Positions 14,736-15,920 of a stretch of 15,920 bases of DNA are shown piece by piece. The notes below the pieces were generated by a model. The model had not been told where the DNA came from and searched no databases. It worked only from the letters and a program-made list of their open reading frames with translations. Source of the stretch: Pseudomonadota bacterium (GTDB lineage: Bacteria > Pseudomonadota > Gammaproteobacteria > Xanthomonadales > Xanthomonadaceae); NCBI GenBank assembly GCA_023423605.1, contig JAFAFF010000151.1, positions 1-15,920 of the forward strand, given 5' to 3'. Within the stretch, counting starts at the first letter, position 1; every line of letters begins with the position of its first letter. The position numbers were made by a program, and so were the translations under genes.

Positions 14736-15878
14736 ATGTTGTTACGTATCCGCACGGTCGTCGCCGCGGCGATGTTGACCGTCGCCGCCTATGCTACCGC
14801 CGTCGAAATGAATGGCGGGCACCCGACCACGTATGTCGTCCAGAAGGGCGACACGCTGTGGGACATTTCTGCGCGTTTCCTGAAGAAACCCTGGCTCTGG
14901 CCGGAGATCTGGCAGGCGAACCCGCAGGTCGCCAACCCGCACCTGATCTACCCGGGCGATGTGTTGAGCCTGGCCTATCTGGACCGCGTGGTGGCCCGGC
15001 AGGAGCCGGGACCGCGCCAGGAAGCGCCGATCAACGGCATTCCGCTGTCTGAAGTGGAACCGTTCCTGAAGGAACTGAGTGTGGTCGACAGCATCGACCA
15101 CCTGCCCTACGTGGCCGGCCTGGAAGACAACCGCCTGCGCGCCACCGCCGGCCAGACCGCCTATGTGCACGGCCTCGACCAGGCCCAGGTCGGCCAGCGC
15201 TACGCCGTGGTGCGCCCGACCGTGCGCTATGCGATTCCCAAGCCCACCGAGGACCTGACCGCCAACGGCAAGGTCACCCCCGGCAGCGGCAACCTGTGGG
15301 CCGATTACACCGTACCCACCCGGCGTGCCCACCAGGTGCTGGGCTATGAACTGGCCAAGGTCAACGTGGGCACCGTCACCCGCCTGTCCTCGGACAAGGT
15401 GGACGTGGTCACGCTGTCGCTGCAGGGCACTGGCGATGGCCGCGAAGTACGCGCCGGCGACCGCCTGGTGCCGGTGGAAGCCACGCCCTACGACCTGCAG
15501 TTCTTCCCGCATGTCCCCGCGCCCGGCGCCGATGGCCTGGACGTGCGCGTGCTGGCGGTCACCGACATGTTCCTGTCCGGCGGCCCGCGCGATGTCATTG
15601 CCCTGTCGGTCGGCAGCGCGCAGGGCGTGGACAACGGCACGGTGTTCTCGCTGTGGCGCCACGGCAGCCATGTGAAGCACCGCCTGAAGCACCCGGATTC
15701 GTCGCAGATGGACGATGCACGCGTGGACGGCAGCAGCCGTCTTTCGCTGCCGGATGAATATGCCGCCCACGCGATGGTGTTCCGCACCTTCGAAAACGTC
15801 AGCTACGCGCTGGTGATGCAAGGCGTGAAACCGGTCCAGCTGGGCTACAGCGCGCGCCATCCCGACGCCACCGAATGA
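14736..15878 (+). CDS. Secreted LysM-domain peptidoglycan-binding protein
   Basis: LysM domains bind the glycan backbone of peptidoglycan. The product is 380 residues. Residues 1-22 form a signal peptide (MLLRIRTVVAAAMLTVAAYA, likely cut after ATA at 22). The LysM domain follows at about 33-85 (TYVVQKGDTLWDISARFL, PWLWPEIWQANPQVANPHLI, YPGD). The remaining 290 residues have no motif I can name but are typical of this Xanthomonadaceae family, so the protein probably acts in the periplasm in cell-wall upkeep. The ATG at 14736 directly precedes the signal peptide; a TTG at 14712 would add eight residues. AGGG at 14722-14725 is a weak ribosome binding site. In related genomes dprA follows, but here the window ends. 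Confidence 0.9.
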   Translation: MLLRIRTVVAAAMLTVAAYATAVEMNGGHPTTYVVQKGDTLWDISARFLKKPWLWPEIWQANPQVANPHLIYPGDVLSLAYLDRVVARQEPGPRQEAPINGIPLSEVEPFLKELSVVDSIDHLPYVAGLEDNRLRATAGQTAYVHGLDQAQVGQRYAVVRPTVRYAIPKPTEDLTANGKVTPGSGNLWADYTVPTRRAHQVLGYELAKVNVGTVTRLSSDKVDVVTLSLQGTGDGREVRAGDRLVPVEATPYDLQFFPHVPAPGADGLDVRVLAVTDMFLSGGPRDVIALSVGSAQGVDNGTVFSLWRHGSHVKHRLKHPDSSQMDDARVDGSSRLSLPDEYAAHAMVFRTFENVSYALVMQGVKPVQLGYSARHPDATE

Positions 15879-15883
15879 GCCGT

Positions 15884-15901
15884 GGCGGGCGCGGCCCCGC
15901 C
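15884..15901 (+). terminator. GC hairpin after the LysM gene
   Basis: GGCGGG (15884-15889) pairs with CCCGCC (15896-15901) around six bases, five bases after the LysM stop codon. No T tract follows; a C run does. A terminator role is possible but weakly supported. Confidence 0.3.
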
Positions 15902-15904
15902 CAA

Positions 15905-15915
15905 CCCCCCCCCCC
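15905..15915 (+). repeat. Homopolymer run of 11 C
   Basis: Eleven consecutive C follow the LysM gene and its hairpin, before whatever gene comes next. Runs of this length are prone to slippage during replication and also to sequencing or assembly error. Confidence 0.8.
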
Positions 15916-15920
15916 AGAGG

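Overview
The window is ordinary high-GC gammaproteobacterial chromosome. The best match is Stenotrophomonas (S. maltophilia group, Xanthomonadaceae). Three things support this: the RpoD N-terminus has the Xanthomonadaceae form; the order rsmB-fmt-def-LysM protein is the one known from Xanthomonas and Stenotrophomonas; and two intergenic regions carry short palindromes ending in GTAG/CTAC, the SMAG repeats described in S. maltophilia. No RNA gene, CRISPR array, insertion sequence or prophage gene was found. No stretch longer than 300 bases lacks a gene; the largest gaps are about 100 to 220 bases.

Left part (1-5447): the 5' end of rpoD (minus) with a strong extended -10 promoter; dtd (minus); a divergent LpxL/HtrB-type acyltransferase (plus); a SMAG cluster; a GTP cyclohydrolase II (RibA) fused to a degenerate RibB-like N-terminal domain (plus); and a translationally coupled pair of membrane proteins with bacterial PH (DUF304) domains, of the YdbS/YdbT type (plus). 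A second SMAG pair (5461-5520) closes this block.

Middle part (5559-11695): a cell-surface glycan locus of five genes. A CDP-glycerol glycerophosphotransferase-like protein (minus) and a WaaE/KdtX-like glycosyltransferase (plus) diverge from practically the same base. A second GT2 glycosyltransferase (plus) runs into an O-antigen-ligase-like membrane protein (minus), with 7 bases between their stop codons. Upstream of the ligase lies an ArnT/PMT-like membrane glycosyltransferase (minus). Together they look like machinery for building and decorating the lipopolysaccharide core and lipid A; the acyltransferase near the left end fits the same theme.

Right part (11718-15920): a translation-maintenance operon on the minus strand (def-fmt-rsmB). 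The ArnT-like and ligase genes follow rsmB closely, so surface-glycan genes may be co-transcribed with these housekeeping genes. def diverges from a secreted LysM protein (plus) over a short promoter region whose -10 box is self-complementary. The window ends in a run of 11 C.

I did not find a clearly new defence or mobile system. The most interesting items are the RibA protein with a dead RibB domain, the divergent glycan genes whose start codons touch, the symmetric -10 between def and the LysM gene, and the SMAG arrays.
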